A DNA stretch of 64,000 nt from Actinacidiphila oryziradicis (GCF_005047355.1 NZ_SUMC01000007.1:1-64000), one strand, 5' to 3'. Shown: positions 51,932-62,244, numbered from the stretch's first letter. Numbers and translations are program-made. The notes: a model not told the origin generated them from the letters alone.

Positions 51932-52832
51932 GACGCACGGCGGAGCGCAGCACGGCCGTCACATATGGGGAGCAGAAGAAGAGCGGGGCCCAGGGACCCA
52001 GATGGCGGCGGCAGTAGCGCCACCACGGGCCCGGCGGCTGTTCGCGTACCGATGCCCGGCGGCGCAGTGCGGTATACGGTCCGATGCCGACCTCTCTGGA
52101 GGAACCGCGGGCATGCGGTGGGTGGTTGTCGCAGACGCCGAGGTGACCGGGGGCCAGGAATACGGGAACACCGGCCTGACGGGCTCGAAGCCCGTAGTCG
52201 CTGTCGCCCATGCGATGCGGGAACACTTGGTCGATTTCTCCCAGGATGTGCCTCGCGGCGGCGGTGACCAGAACCACGTTTCCGTTGAAGGTGTCGCACG
52301 TCTGCGGCTGGCAGGGGTCCGGTTCGAGCGGTTCCAGGCCCGGTGCACGAAGGCGTGTGTGAACCAACCGGAAGCCGCTGTACGTGGTGCAGGTGCCGTC
52401 GCTGGAACGCATGGCACCGGCGACGACGACCGGTTGCTCCACGGGGGTGGCGGTACACAGCAGGACGCAGAGGGCCTGGGGATCGAGAAGGACGTCGTCG
52501 TTGAGCCACAGCACGTGGGCGTCCGGGTCTGCCTTCGCTGCGGCGATGACGGTGCCGGTACCCCAGAAGACATCCTGTCCCGCGCTGATCACATCGACGT
52601 CCGGGAAGGCGGATCGTACCGCCGCAGCGGTACCGTCGCTGCTGCCGGCATCGACGAGATGGACGGTGAAGGTGGTGCCGTCCGGAAGCCCGGTCTGGGC
52701 GTGCAGCGATGAGAGAGCCGCGATGGTCTGGTTCCTGCGGTTGTGGCAGGTCATCAGGACGGCGATGTTCCGCACCGCCGCCTCGGTCCGGGCCGGCGTC
52801 CTCACGGCGGGCTCCGGGGTCGGCCGGCTCAC
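51906..52832 (-). CDS. GT2 family glycosyltransferase
   Basis: 308 aa. The GT-A fold has [31 protein letters not shown] and the metal-binding [32 protein letters not shown] and [20 protein letters not shown] are typical for rhamnosyl- or galactosyl-type GT2 enzymes. Its ATG overlaps the stop of gmd, so it might use the fucose or mannose donor, but donor specificity cannot be read. Confidence 0.88.
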   Translation of the reverse strand: MSRPTPEPAVRTPARTEAAVRNIAVLMTCHNRRNQTIAALSSLHAQTGLPDGTTFTVHLVDAGSSDGTAAAVRSAFPDVDVISAGQDVFWGTGTVIAAAKADPDAHVLWLNDDVLLDPQALCVLLCTATPVEQPVVVAGAMRSSDGTCTTYSGFRLVHTRLRAPGLEPLEPDPCQPQTCDTFNGNVVLVTAAARHILGEIDQVFPHRMGDSDYGLRARQAGVPVFLAPGHLGVCDNHPPHARGSSREVGIGPYTALRRRASVREQPPGPWWRYCRRHLGPWAPLFFCSPYVTAVLRSAVRRAHGRRSG

Positions 52833-53860
52833 CGCATGACCAGAGCGGGTTCAACCGACGGCTCGTCGGGCCCTGGGGCCTGCAGGATTGCGTTGAGCTC
52901 GGCGTCGACCATCAGCCTGGCCAGCTCCGGCGCGCGCACCGTCGGCCGCCAGCCCAGTACCCGTTCCGCCTTGGACGCGTCGCCGACCAGGTCGTCGACC
53001 TCGGTCGGGCGCAGGTAGCGGTCATCGAAGCGGACGTGGTCGCGCCAGTCGAGGCCCGTGTGGGCGAAGCACTCCTCGACGAAGTCGCGCACGCTGTAGC
53101 TGGTGCCGGTGGCGATGACGAAGTCGTCCGGCTCGTCCTGCTGCAGCATGCGCCACATTGCCTCGACGTACTCCGGGGCGTAGCCCCAGTCGCGGCGGGC
53201 GTCGAGGTTGCCGAGGTAGAGCTCGTCCTGCAGGCCGGCTTTGATGCGGGCGGCGGCCATGGCCACCTTCCGGGTGACGAAGGTGGGTCCGCGGCGAGGT
53301 GACTCGTGGTTGAACAGGATGCCGTTGACGGCGTAGATGCCGTATGCCTCCCGGTAGTTCCGGGTGACCCAGTAGGCGTAAACCTTGGCCACCCCGTAGG
53401 GCGAGCGAGGGTGGAAGGCGGTGCCCTCGTGCTGGGGCGGCGGTGTCGCGCCGAACATCTCGGAGCTGGAGGCCTGATAGAAGCGGCAGGGCAGGTTGAT
53501 CGCCCGGATGGCCTCAAGCAAACGGGTGGTGCTCAGCCCGGTGGTGTTGCCGGTGAATTCCGGCTCGTCGAAGGAGACCCGGACGTGTGACTGGGCGGCG
53601 AGGTGATAGACCTCATCGGGCCGTACCTGCTCCAGCAGGCCGGCGATCCGGGTGCCGTCCGTGAGGTCGCCGTAGTGGAGGAACAGACATGCTCCGGGGT
53701 CGTGCGGGTCACGGTAGAGGTGCTCGATGCGGTGCGTATTGAAGGTGGAGGCGCGGCGGACAATCCCGTGCACCTGGTAGCCCTTCTGCAGCAGTAGCTC
53801 CGCGAGGTAGGAACCGTCCTGGCCGGTGATGCCGGTGATGAGCGCCGTCTTGACTGTCAC
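52829..53860 (-). CDS. gmd: GDP-mannose 4,6-dehydratase
   Basis: 343 aa from GTG 53860 with GGGAG 5 nt upstream; the open frame begins at 53923. NAD(P) motif [38 protein letters not shown], catalytic [19 protein letters not shown] (Y-x3-K) and the [10 protein letters not shown] loop are all intact. It makes GDP-4-keto-6-deoxymannose, the substrate of Fcl at 55828-56829. First gene of a minus-strand operon, divergent from the BY-kinase. Confidence 0.96.
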   Translation of the reverse strand: MTVKTALITGITGQDGSYLAELLLQKGYQVHGIVRRASTFNTHRIEHLYRDPHDPGACLFLHYGDLTDGTRIAGLLEQVRPDEVYHLAAQSHVRVSFDEPEFTGNTTGLSTTRLLEAIRAINLPCRFYQASSSEMFGATPPPQHEGTAFHPRSPYGVAKVYAYWVTRNYREAYGIYAVNGILFNHESPRRGPTFVTRKVAMAAARIKAGLQDELYLGNLDARRDWGYAPEYVEAMWRMLQQDEPDDFVIATGTSYSVRDFVEECFAHTGLDWRDHVRFDDRYLRPTEVDDLVGDASKAERVLGWRPTVRAPELARLMVDAELNAILQAPGPDEPSVEPALVMR

Positions 53861-53942
53861 ACGCACTCCCTGCTGATGAGTTGTCAGGTGGGGCTCCGTC
53901 AGGCTACGGACCCGGTGGACCAAAGATGAGTATTACGACTAT

Positions 53943-55523
53943 ATGTCGCGTTTATTCGTTTTGGATCATAAGGTGTGGATCCATACCCACTGGCTCCGAC
54001 CGGGGACGGACATCTTGGATCTGCGCGACTACCTACGGCTCCTCTCTCGCCGCTGGCGGATCATCGCCGCGCTGACCCTGCTGGGCACGGGGCTCGGCGT
54101 ACTGGCCACCTACGCCGCCACGCCCGAGTACCGGGCCAGCACCACGCTCTTTGTCTCCATGCAGAACGGGGCCGACACCGCCCAGCTGAACCAGGGGAAC
54201 GTCTTCACCCAAGCGCGGGTCCAGTCCTACGCGAAGATGGCTGCCAGTCCTTTTGTGACCCGGACCGTCATCGCGACGCTGAAACTCGACATGACGTCGG
54301 CCCAACTGGCGAGCAAAATCTCCGCCTCCGCGCAGCCCGACACGGTGCTGCTCCGGATCACTGTCACCGACACCAATCCGGACCGGGCGGCGCTGCTCAG
54401 CAACACCGTCGCCGGCTGCTTCGCCGACATGGTCAGTGAGCTGGAGCGGCCGGTCGCCGCGGAGGACTCCCCGGTGAGACTGAGTGTCACCGAGCGCGCC
54501 TCCACGCCCACCGCACCGTCCTCCCCCCGCCCTGTCGTGAATCTCGCGCTCGGTCTGCTGTCCGGGCTGGCCCTCGGGGCGGGTTGTGCGGTCCTGCGCG
54601 AGTCGCTGGACACCTCGGTACGCACCAACCAGGCTCTGAGCGCCTTGATGACCAAGGTCGGCGGGCCTCCGGTTCTCGGCAGCATCGTGCACGACCCGCG
54701 CAATGCCCGGCATCTGGTGGCCGCGCGGCATGACACGCATGGCCTGCGAGCCGAAGGTTTCCGGCAGCTGCGTACCAACCTTCGGTTCGTGGACGTTGAC
54801 CGGGCGCCCAAGGTGATCGCGGTGACCAGTGCCCTGCCCGGAGAGGGCAAGACCAGTGTCACGGTCAACCTGGCCGCCGCGATGGCGGAGGCAGGTGCCA
54901 AGGTGTGCCTGGTTGAGACCGACCTGCGCCGCCCCAACGTGGCCCGGGCTCTCGGCCTCGTCGGAGATGCCGGGCTGACGTCCTGTTTGATCGGCCAGGC
55001 AGACGTGCGGCAGGTGCTGCAATCCACCGGCACGTTCACCGTGCTGACCAGTGGGGCGGTGCCGCCCAATCCGGCTGAACTACTGGGCAGTGAGCAGTTC
55101 AGCTCCGTGCTGGCCACTCTTTCGGAGGAGTTCGACCACGTCCTGATCGACACGTCCCCGGTGCTCCCTGTCGCGGATACCTCGGCGATGGCCCCCGTTG
55201 TGGACGGTTACGTGTTGGTGGTGCGCGCTGCCCGCACCAGCCGTACCCAGGTTACCGCCGCTCTGGACACCCTTCGGCGTGGTGGTACTCCCGTACTGGG
55301 CACGATCTTCAATATGGCTTCGCAGAAGGGCGACGAACAGGCTTACAGCTATGCGTACACCTACCGGCCGCAGCGCCATACGACCGGTGGATTCCTTCGG
55401 CTGCTGCGCAATGAGGGGCGGTTGACGCCGGACGAACCCGCGGCCGGTCACAGTGCGTCACAGATGCAGCCGGCGGGAGTGGAAACCGTCGGGAGCGACG
55501 AGCCCCGGCGGTCCGGCTGGTAA
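53943..55523 (+). CDS. BY-kinase fused to Wzz-type chain-length regulator
   Basis: 526 aa. A Wzz domain opens with DILDLRDYLRLLSRRWRII, TM1 and EYRASTTLFVSM, and closes with TM2 near residues 200-218. The kinase domain has Walker A SALPGEGKTSVTVNLA, Walker A' VETDLRRPNVARAL and Walker B HVLIDTSPVLPVADTS. A C-terminal tyrosine cluster (YSYAYTYRP) is the autophosphorylation site. It controls polymer length and export. It likely cycles with the phosphatase encoded at 34079. Confidence 0.92.
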   Translation: MSRLFVLDHKVWIHTHWLRPGTDILDLRDYLRLLSRRWRIIAALTLLGTGLGVLATYAATPEYRASTTLFVSMQNGADTAQLNQGNVFTQARVQSYAKMAASPFVTRTVIATLKLDMTSAQLASKISASAQPDTVLLRITVTDTNPDRAALLSNTVAGCFADMVSELERPVAAEDSPVRLSVTERASTPTAPSSPRPVVNLALGLLSGLALGAGCAVLRESLDTSVRTNQALSALMTKVGGPPVLGSIVHDPRNARHLVAARHDTHGLRAEGFRQLRTNLRFVDVDRAPKVIAVTSALPGEGKTSVTVNLAAAMAEAGAKVCLVETDLRRPNVARALGLVGDAGLTSCLIGQADVRQVLQSTGTFTVLTSGAVPPNPAELLGSEQFSSVLATLSEEFDHVLIDTSPVLPVADTSAMAPVVDGYVLVVRAARTSRTQVTAALDTLRRGGTPVLGTIFNMASQKGDEQAYSYAYTYRPQRHTTGGFLRLLRNEGRLTPDEPAAGHSASQMQPAGVETVGSDEPRRSGW

Positions 55524-55570
55524 CCCATGAGTGACTGTCCCTCCAGCTGCCGTAGGTCCGACCTCAGTAA

Positions 55571-55787
55571 GAGGCCGCGCGAATAGGTGGGGTGGAGGAA
55601 GGAGCGGGGCGAGGGGCAAGTCTGGCAAGGCGGAGGTGGGGGCACCTCCTGGGGGCCCTCCCGGCCGAAGGCTGGGGGAGAGTCGTCGACCGACACCGAC
55701 GGCAACACTTCCAGACGCCCCCGCCGACGGAGTTGGCTGATGGCACAGCTCGGCACGCGACGCCGCCCCACCTATTTGCGCGGCCTC
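55571..55787. mobile_element. MITE-like element with terminal inverted repeats and TAA duplication
   Basis: The left end GAGGCCGCGCGAATAGGTGG and right end (reverse complement GAGGCCGCGCAAATAGGTGG) differ by one base; similarity extends about 25 bp. TAA flanks both ends (55568-55570 and 55788-55790), consistent with a 3-bp target duplication like IS5-group elements with TNA targets. The 217-bp interior has no coding capacity but carries an inner GGGGGCACCTCC/CCGGCCGAAGGCTGGGGG-type segment often dispersed in Streptomyces. It fills the BY-kinase to fcl gap. Confidence 0.75.
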
Positions 55788-55827
55788 TAAATCCGCTAAA
55801 TCCGCGGACCGGTTTGAGGAAACGAGT

Positions 55828-56829
55828 GTGATGTTGGATCTGCAAGGGCGACTCGAGGACGGCGCAAGTCCTGCCATGACGGATGAGCAGGTCTGGCTGC
55901 CGCCCCGCGCCCGCATTTTCGTGGCGGGCCACAGCGGTCTGGTCGGGTCGGCGGTCACCCGCAGGCTCACCGCCGACGGTCATGAGGTGATCACCCGTGG
56001 CCGCGGCGAACTCGATCTGCGCGACGCCGCGCGGACCGGGAGATTCCTGGCGGACGTCCGCCCGGACGCGGTGGTGCTGGCCGCCGCGAAGGTCGGCGGC
56101 ATCATGGCCAACAGCACCTTCCCTGTGCCGTTCATCGAGGACAATCTGCGCATCCAGCTGAGCGTGATCGCGGGTTCGTACGCCGCCGGAGTCGGCCGGC
56201 TGCTCTTCCTCGGGTCGTCCTGCATCTACCCGAAGCTCGCCGCCCAGCCGATCCGCGAGGAAGCGCTGCTCACCGGCCCGCTGGAGCCGACCAACGAAGC
56301 GTACGCGCTCGCCAAGATCGCCGGCATCGTCCAGATCCAGTCCTACCGGCGGCAGTACGGCGCCTCGTACATCTCCGCGATGCCGACCAATCTCTACGGA
56401 CCGGGTGACAACTTCGACCTCCAGACCTCGCACGTCCTGCCCGCCCTGATCCGCCGCTTCCACGAGGCGAAGCACGACGGAGCGGCCGAGGTGACCCTGT
56501 GGGGCTCGGGTACCCCGCGCCGCGAATTCCTGCACGTCGACGACCTCGCCGCGGCCTGTGTGCTGCTACTGCGGAACTACGACGGCGACGCACCGGTCAA
56601 CGTCGGCTGCGGTGAAGACTTGACGATCCGTGAGCTTGCCGAGACAGTACGGGCCGTCGTCGGATACGGCGGCCGCATCGCCTGGGACACATCCAGGCCC
56701 GACGGCACGCCGAGAAAGCTTCTGGACATCTCCCGCCTCACCGCGCTCGGCTGGAAGCCGGCCGTCGCACTGCGCGAGGGGATCGCCGCCGTCTACGCGG
56801 ACTGGCAGGCACGACCGGCCCCGAAATGA
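55828..56829 (+). CDS. fcl: GDP-L-fucose synthase
   Basis: 333 aa; GTG 55828 or ATG 55831, both after GAGGA (55816-55820). NADP motif GHSGLVGSAVTRRL, then SSCIYPKLAAQPIREEALLT, the Y-x3-K in EAYALAKIAGI and PTNLYGPGDNFDLQTSHVLP. It converts the Gmd product to GDP-L-fucose by epimerisation and reduction. It has a 25-residue N-terminal extension compared with most homologues. It ends 16 nt from the convergent sdaA gene. Confidence 0.95.
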   Translation: MMLDLQGRLEDGASPAMTDEQVWLPPRARIFVAGHSGLVGSAVTRRLTADGHEVITRGRGELDLRDAARTGRFLADVRPDAVVLAAAKVGGIMANSTFPVPFIEDNLRIQLSVIAGSYAAGVGRLLFLGSSCIYPKLAAQPIREEALLTGPLEPTNEAYALAKIAGIVQIQSYRRQYGASYISAMPTNLYGPGDNFDLQTSHVLPALIRRFHEAKHDGAAEVTLWGSGTPRREFLHVDDLAAACVLLLRNYDGDAPVNVGCGEDLTIRELAETVRAVVGYGGRIAWDTSRPDGTPRKLLDISRLTALGWKPAVALREGIAAVYADWQARPAPK

Positions 56830-56845
56830 TCACTTGTCGCCGGGC

Positions 56846-58213
56846 TCAGCATTCGATGACGTTGACCGCGAGGCCGCCCCGCGAGGTCTCCTTGTACTTG
56901 ACCTTCATGTCGGCGCCGGTCTCCTTCATGGTCTTGATGACCTTGTCGAGAGACACATGGTGGCGGCCGTCGCCGCGCATGGCCATCCTGGCGGCGGTGA
57001 TGGCCTTGACGGCGGCCATGCCATTGCGCTCGATGCAGGGGATCTGGACCAGCCCGCCGACGGGGTCGCAGGTGAGACCGAGATTGTGCTCCATGCCGAT
57101 CTCGGCGGCGTTCTCGACCTTCTCGGGGGATCCGCCGAGCACTTCGGCGAGGGCGCCGGCGGCCATGGAACAGGCGGAGCCGACTTCGCCCTGGCAGCCC
57201 ACTTCGGCGCCGGAGATGGATGCGTTCTCCTTGAAGAGCATGCCGATTGCGCCGGCGGCGAGGAGGAAGCGGACGATACCGTCCTCGTCGGCGCCGGGGA
57301 TGAAGTTCATGAAGTAGTGGAGGACGGCGGGGATGATGCCGGCGGCGCCGTTGGTGGGGGCGGTGACGACACGGCCGCCGGCGGCGTTCTCCTCGTTGAC
57401 GGCCATGGCGTAGAGGGTGACCCACTCCATCGCGCGGGGCAGGGCGTCGCCTTCGGCGCGGAGCTGGCGGGCGGTGTTGGCGGCGCGGCGGCGGACTTTG
57501 AGACCGCCGGGGAGGATGCCTTCGCGGGCGAGGCCGCGGGAGACGCAGTCCTGCATGACGGACCAGATTTCGAGGAGGCCGTCGCGGATCTCGGCTTCGG
57601 TGCGCCAGGCCTTTTCGTTCTCGAGCATAAGGGCGGATATGGACAGCCCGGTGTCGCGGGAGAGACGCAGGAGTTCGTCGCCGGTGCGGAAGGGGTGGCG
57701 CAGGACGGTGTCGTCGAGCTTGATGCGGTCCTCTCCGACGGCATCGTCGTCGACGACGAAGCCGCCGCCGACGGAGTAGTAGGTCTTTTCGAGCAGCGGG
57801 ACGCCGGCGGAGTCGTAGGCGAAGAGGGTCATGCCGTTGGCGTGGTACGGCAGGGAGCGGCGCCGGTGCAGGATCAGATCGGTGTCGGCGGAGAATTGGA
57901 TCTCGTGCTCGCCCAGGAGGCTGAGACGGCCGGTGGAGCGGATGCGGGCGACCTGGTCGTCGGCGGTCTCGACGTCGACGGTGCGCGGGGAGTTGCCGGC
58001 GAGGCCCAGGAGGACGGCTTTGGGGGTGCCGTGGCCGTGGCCGGTGGCGCCGAGGGAGCCGAAGAGCTCGGCGCGGACGGACGAGGTGTGAGCGAGGGCG
58101 CCCTCGTTCTTGAGCCGGCGGGCGAACATACGGGCGGCCCGCATCGGGCCGACGGTGTGGGAGCTCGACGGGCCGATGCCGATCGAGAACAGGTCGAAGA
58201 CCGAGATGGCCAC
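56846..58213 (-). CDS. sdaA: L-serine ammonia-lyase (single chain)
   Basis: 455 aa. [20 protein letters not shown] is the N-terminal signature. The cysteines of the [4Fe-4S] cluster lie in [11 protein letters not shown] and [17 protein letters not shown]. It deaminates serine to pyruvate and ammonia. Last gene of the gcvT-gcvH-glyA-sdaA run, where it removes serine made from glycine. Separated from glyA by 303 bp with a hairpin, so it may have its own promoter. Confidence 0.96.
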   Translation of the reverse strand: MAISVFDLFSIGIGPSSSHTVGPMRAARMFARRLKNEGALAHTSSVRAELFGSLGATGHGHGTPKAVLLGLAGNSPRTVDVETADDQVARIRSTGRLSLLGEHEIQFSADTDLILHRRRSLPYHANGMTLFAYDSAGVPLLEKTYYSVGGGFVVDDDAVGEDRIKLDDTVLRHPFRTGDELLRLSRDTGLSISALMLENEKAWRTEAEIRDGLLEIWSVMQDCVSRGLAREGILPGGLKVRRRAANTARQLRAEGDALPRAMEWVTLYAMAVNEENAAGGRVVTAPTNGAAGIIPAVLHYFMNFIPGADEDGIVRFLLAAGAIGMLFKENASISGAEVGCQGEVGSACSMAAGALAEVLGGSPEKVENAAEIGMEHNLGLTCDPVGGLVQIPCIERNGMAAVKAITAARMAMRGDGRHHVSLDKVIKTMKETGADMKVKYKETSRGGLAVNVIEC

Positions 58214-58469
58214 GGTGCGCCTCCTGCGGGGTTCGGGGGTGTTCCCGCTCGCCCGTCCGTCCGCTGTTGTTTGACCGCGAGGTCACCGCCTCTGGTGGCC
58301 GGTGACGAGCCGTTGCCGGCACGCGGTGGTGGGGTTGGTTCGGCTGAGCGCCGGACGGGCTTGATGGCGCGGGCGCGGGCGCGGGTTGATGTTGGCCGAT
58401 CGGTCGATCGGTCGGTCGGTCCGGGGGCGTCGGGCGGTGCTTTGGCGTCGCGCCCCGCTGGGCCGTCCG

Positions 58470-58508
58470 GGGCTCCGGGGGCGCCGGGACTCGGCGTCCC
58501 CGGAGCCC
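58470..58508 (-). terminator. Hairpin just downstream of glyA
   Basis: GGGCTCCGGGG (58470-58480) and CCCCGGAGCCC (58498-58508) form a perfect 11-bp stem, 8 nt beyond the glyA stop. The rest of 58214-58469 holds GCGGGC and CGGTCGAT short tandem repeats, and presumably a promoter for sdaA, which I cannot place. Confidence 0.6.
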
Positions 58509-58516
58509 GGGCAGCG

Positions 58517-59791
58517 TTACTTCTTCAGGTCCGGGTACAGCGGGTGCTTGGCCGCGAGCGCGGAGACCCGGGCGCCGAGCGCCTTGGCCCGGTCCGCGTC
58601 GAAGCCGGGGGTGAGGGTCTCGGCGATGATGTCGGCGACCTCGTGGAAGTCCTCGGTCCGGAAGCCGCGGGTGGCCAGGGCCGGGGTGCCGATGCGGAGG
58701 CCGGAGGTGACCATCGGGGGACGGGGGTCGTTGGGGACGGCGTTGCGGTTGACCGTGATGCCGACCTCGTGGAGGCGGTCCTCGGCCTGCTGCCCGTCGA
58801 GTTCGCTGTCGCGGAGATCGACGAGGACCAGGTGGACGTCGGTGCCGCCGGAGAGCACCGAGACGCCGGCCTCGGCGAGATCGGGCCGGCCCAGGCGCTC
58901 GGCGAGGATCTTCGCGCCTTCCAGGGTGCGTAGCTGGCGGTCCTTGAAGTCCTCGGTGGCCGCGACCTTGAAGGCCACCGCCTTCGCCGCGATGACATGC
59001 TCCAGCGGGCCGCCCTGCTGGCCGGGGAAGACCGCGGAGTTGATCTTCTTGGCGAGTTCGGCCCTGGACAGGATGACGCCGCCGCGCGGGCCGCCGAGGG
59101 TCTTGTGGGTGGTAGTGGTGACCACGTCCGCGTACGGCACGGGGGAGGGGTGCAGCCCGGCCGCGACCAGGCCCGCGAAGTGCGCCATGTCGACCATGAG
59201 GTAGGCGCCGACCTCGTCGGCGATCCGCCGGAAGGCCGGGAAGTCCAGCTGGCGCGGGTAGGCGGACCAGCCGGCGACGATCATCTTGGGCCGGTGCTCC
59301 CGGGCGAGGCGCTCGACCTCCTCCATGTCGACCAGACCGCTGTCGGCGTCGACATGGTAGGGGACGACGTTGTAGAGCTTGCCGGAGAAGTTGATCTTCA
59401 TACCGTGGGTGAGATGCCCGCCGTGGGCGAGACTCAGGCCCAGGATGGTGTCGCCGGGGGAGAGCAGCGCGAACATCGCGGCGGCGTTGGCCTGCGCGCC
59501 GGAGTGCGGCTGTACGTTGGCGTGCTCGGCGCCGAACAGTGCCTTCACGCGGTCGATGGCGAGCTGCTCGATGACGTCGACATGCTCGCAGCCGCCGTAG
59601 TAACGGCGGCCGGGGTAGCCCTCGGCGTACTTGTTGGTGAGCACCGATCCCTGGGCTTCGAGCACGGCGACCGGCGCGAAGTTCTCGGAGGCGATCATTT
59701 CGAGGGTGGACTGCTGGCGGTGGAGCTCGGCGTCGACGGCGGCGGCGACGTCGGGGTCGAGCTCGTGCAGGGAGCTGTTCAGGAGCGACAT
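58517..59791 (-). CDS. glyA: Serine hydroxymethyltransferase
   Basis: 424 aa, normal length. [31 protein letters not shown], the PLP lysine in [14 protein letters not shown] and [13 protein letters not shown] are all intact. Interconverts serine and glycine with tetrahydrofolate. It starts 46 nt downstream of gcvH in the same direction, linking glycine cleavage to serine synthesis. Confidence 0.97.
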   Translation of the reverse strand: MSLLNSSLHELDPDVAAAVDAELHRQQSTLEMIASENFAPVAVLEAQGSVLTNKYAEGYPGRRYYGGCEHVDVIEQLAIDRVKALFGAEHANVQPHSGAQANAAAMFALLSPGDTILGLSLAHGGHLTHGMKINFSGKLYNVVPYHVDADSGLVDMEEVERLAREHRPKMIVAGWSAYPRQLDFPAFRRIADEVGAYLMVDMAHFAGLVAAGLHPSPVPYADVVTTTTHKTLGGPRGGVILSRAELAKKINSAVFPGQQGGPLEHVIAAKAVAFKVAATEDFKDRQLRTLEGAKILAERLGRPDLAEAGVSVLSGGTDVHLVLVDLRDSELDGQQAEDRLHEVGITVNRNAVPNDPRPPMVTSGLRIGTPALATRGFRTEDFHEVADIIAETLTPGFDADRAKALGARVSALAAKHPLYPDLKK

Positions 59792-59837
59792 GGGTCCGTC
59801 CGAAATAAGAAAGGGCGCTGGGGCGACGGGTGGGCGG

Positions 59838-60215
59838 TCAGTTGCCGGTGAAGGAGGCGTAATCGTCGGCGGAGAGCAGTTCCTCCGGCTCCCCGCTGAT
59901 CTTCACCTTGAAGAGCCAGCCGCCCTCGAACGGGGCGGAGTTCACCAGCGCCGGGTCGTCCACGACGTCCTGGTTGATCTCGGTGACCTCGCCGGAGACC
60001 GGCGCGTACAGGTCGCTGACCGACTTGGTCGACTCCAGCTCTCCGCAGGCCTCGCCCGCGGTGACGGTGGAGCCGACCTCCGGGAGCTGGACGAAGACGA
60101 CGTCACCGAGGGCGTCGGCGGCGTGCGAGGTGATGCCCACGGTGGACACTCCGTCTTCAGCGGCGGAGAGCCACTCGTGCTCCTTGCTGTAGCGCAGCTG
60201 CTGGGGGTTGCTCAT
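59838..60215 (-). CDS. gcvH: Glycine cleavage system H protein
   Basis: 125 aa. The lipoyl-lysine is K64 in [20 protein letters not shown]. It carries the aminomethyl group between GcvP and GcvT. It lies 48 nt after gcvT. No gcvP is in this window. Confidence 0.97.
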   Translation of the reverse strand: MSNPQQLRYSKEHEWLSAAEDGVSTVGITSHAADALGDVVFVQLPEVGSTVTAGEACGELESTKSVSDLYAPVSGEVTEINQDVVDDPALVNSAPFEGGWLFKVKISGEPEELLSADDYASFTGN

Positions 60216-60263
60216 GGCGGAATTCTCCCGGATGTGAGGGGGCGGTCACGAAGGGGGTCGGCG

Positions 60264-61397
60264 TCAGCGCTTGCGCTGGTAGAAGGGGAGGGCCACTACC
60301 GCGTACGGCTCATGGCTGCCGCGGATGTCCACCGCGACGCCCGCCGTACCGGGCTCGGCCTGCGCGGCGTCGACATAGGCCATGGCGATCGGCCTGCCGA
60401 GGGTCGGGGACGGGGCCCCGGAGGTGACCTCGCCGATCACGGTGCCGTCCGCCTCGGCGATCACTGGGTAGCCCGCACGGGGGACCCGGCGGCCCTCGGC
60501 GACCAGGCCGACCAGCTTGCGCGGAGGGCTGGCCGCCGCCCGCTCGGCGGCTGCGGCCAGCGCCTCGCGGCCGACGAAGTCACCGGGCTTGCCGAGCCTC
60601 ACGACCCGGCCGAGCCCGGCGTCGTAGGGAGTGGTGGAGGCGGTCAGTTCATGCCCGTACAGCGGCATGCCGGCCTCCAGGCGCAGCGTGTCGCGGCAGC
60701 TCAGCCCGCAGGGGACGAGCCCGGCGCCGGCGCCCGCGGCGGTGAGCGCCTGCCAGAGCGGCTCGGCGTGTCCGGGGGCGACGAAGAGCTCGAAACCGTC
60801 TTCGCCGGTATAGCCCGTACGGGCGATGAGGGCCGGCGCGCCGGCGACGGTGCCCGGGAGACCGGCGTAGTACTTGAGCCCGTCGAGGTCCGCGTCGGTG
60901 AGGGAGGCGAGGATGCCGGGGGACTCCGGTCCCTGGACGGCGATCAGCGCGTACGCGTCGCGGTCGTCGCGCACGGCGGCGTCGAAGCCCTGCGTCCGGA
61001 CCCTCTCGGTGACGGCGTCCAGGACCACTTGGGCGTTGGAGGCGTTCGCGACGATCATGAAAACAGAGTCGTCGAGCCGGTAGACGATCAGGTCGTCCAG
61101 GATTCCGCCGTCCGGGGTACAGATCATGGTGTAGCGGGCCCGGCCGACGGCGAGCGCCGAAAGGTGCCCGACCAGCGCGTAGTCCAGGGCCTCGGGCGCC
61201 TGCGGGCCGGTGACGGTGATCTCGCCCATGTGGGAGAGGTCGAAGAGCCCGGCCCCGTTCCGTACGGCGTTGTGCTCGTCGCGCTCGCTGCCGTAGCGCA
61301 GCGGCATGTCCCAGCCGGCGAAATCGGTCATGGTCGCGCCGAGGGCGCGGTGCAGCGCGTCGAGTGCGGTATGGCGTGCGGTACTCGGGTTGCTCAC
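60264..61397 (-). CDS. gcvT: Aminomethyltransferase (glycine cleavage T protein)
   Basis: 377 aa from GTG 61397 (VSNPSTARHTALDALHRAL), with GGGAG 8 nt upstream; the longer frame to 61496 runs into the riboswitch and is not used. HAAMTDFAGWDMPLRYGS-type N-terminus (GATMTDFAGWDMPLRYGS), FDLSHMGEITVTGP and RTGYTGEDGFELFV are conserved. It passes the methylene group to tetrahydrofolate. First gene of the operon and controlled by the glycine riboswitch. Confidence 0.97.
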   Translation of the reverse strand: MSNPSTARHTALDALHRALGATMTDFAGWDMPLRYGSERDEHNAVRNGAGLFDLSHMGEITVTGPQAPEALDYALVGHLSALAVGRARYTMICTPDGGILDDLIVYRLDDSVFMIVANASNAQVVLDAVTERVRTQGFDAAVRDDRDAYALIAVQGPESPGILASLTDADLDGLKYYAGLPGTVAGAPALIARTGYTGEDGFELFVAPGHAEPLWQALTAAGAGAGLVPCGLSCRDTLRLEAGMPLYGHELTASTTPYDAGLGRVVRLGKPGDFVGREALAAAAERAAASPPRKLVGLVAEGRRVPRAGYPVIAEADGTVIGEVTSGAPSPTLGRPIAMAYVDAAQAEPGTAGVAVDIRGSHEPYAVVALPFYQRKR

Positions 61398-61436
61398 GGG
61401 TCGGACTCCCATTTCAGGCGTGGCGGAGGCATCCTC

Positions 61437-61635
61437 CCCATCTGTCATCGGTACCTGAGAGGTTCGCCGTGATCCCGACGGGGATCCGGCTTGCACCGTG
61501 GGTGGGGCAGCCCCCGCGTCGGGGCTGCCCGCTTTTCAGATGTGCCTCGCCCGCGCGGTAACTGTGCCTGAGAGATTCAAGGGAGGACTTGCTCCTTCGG
61601 CGCCCTGTACGGGGACAGGGGCTCTCCCGCGCGGC
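61437..61635 (-). promoter_or_regulatory. Tandem glycine riboswitch of gcvT
   Basis: Read on the minus strand. Aptamer 1 has GCGGGAGAGCCC, GCCGAAGGAGCAA and GAATCTCTCAGGCAC in order. Aptamer 2 has ATCTGAAAAGCGGG, a GGGCAGCCCC/GGGGCTGCCC stem, CACGGTGCAAGCC and CGAACCTCTCAGGTACC with GACAGAT. These are the conserved blocks of the two-aptamer glycine sensor. It ends 40 nt before the gcvT GTG, close enough to act on translation or transcription; it normally turns gcvT on when glycine is plentiful. Confidence 0.93.
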
Positions 61636-61867
61636 CTCGAACGGCCTGTATGAGATTGAGGCGCCCATCATTGCACGGGCTGTGCGCCCTGTCCCGAACT
61701 CGTCCCGTACGCGTTCCGATCACGTAGCGCTCCTGAAGAAATCAATGCCTGCGATTTACGATTTCTTTAAGGTCTGCGAGGGGCCGACAGGGGAGGGACG
61801 ATCACGTGCACCCGCGCAGCGCGCACGCGACGGCCGAAGGCCGAGCCAGCGGGAGGGCACGGCCCGG

Positions 61868-62233
61868 GTGCGGACGCTGTGTTACCCGCCGGGCGACATC
61901 CTGGTTGTCTCGGGGCCACCGGGGGGAGGGAAGAGCTGGCTGCGCCGGGAGCGCCGGATGGCAGGGCTGCTGCCGTACGCCGCGTACCGGCCACTGGTGC
62001 GGATCACGCACTACGCGGGGCTGCGGCAGGCGGTGCGCTCGGGTGCGAGCGTCGTCGTGCACGACCGCGGCACCCTGCGTCACGTACGTAACTGGCCGGC
62101 CAGGCAGGCGCGGCGGAGTCGGGCGGCCTGCTCGGCGGCCGCGTATCGGCGGTGCTGCTGGACCGCCGAGCGGCCCGGGCGCTCGACGCCATCGCCTTCG
62201 ATGGGTGAGCGGCCGGGCCGCAACGGTGTGTGA
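61868..62233 (+). pseudogene. Decayed P-loop ATP/GTP-binding protein
   Basis: From GTG 61868: VRTLCYPPGDILVVSGPPGG then GKS gives an intact Walker A. PYAAYRPLVRITHYAGLRQA and VVVHDRGT match the small AAA-type kinases usually found beside gcvT in Streptomyces. The stretch after the P-loop lacks about 30 residues of the family, and after about 62110 the similarity continues only in another frame (VSAVLLDRRAARALDA). I infer an internal deletion plus a frameshift. It is convergent with the next gene. Confidence 0.6.
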
Positions 62234-62244
62234 TAAGGCAGGGA

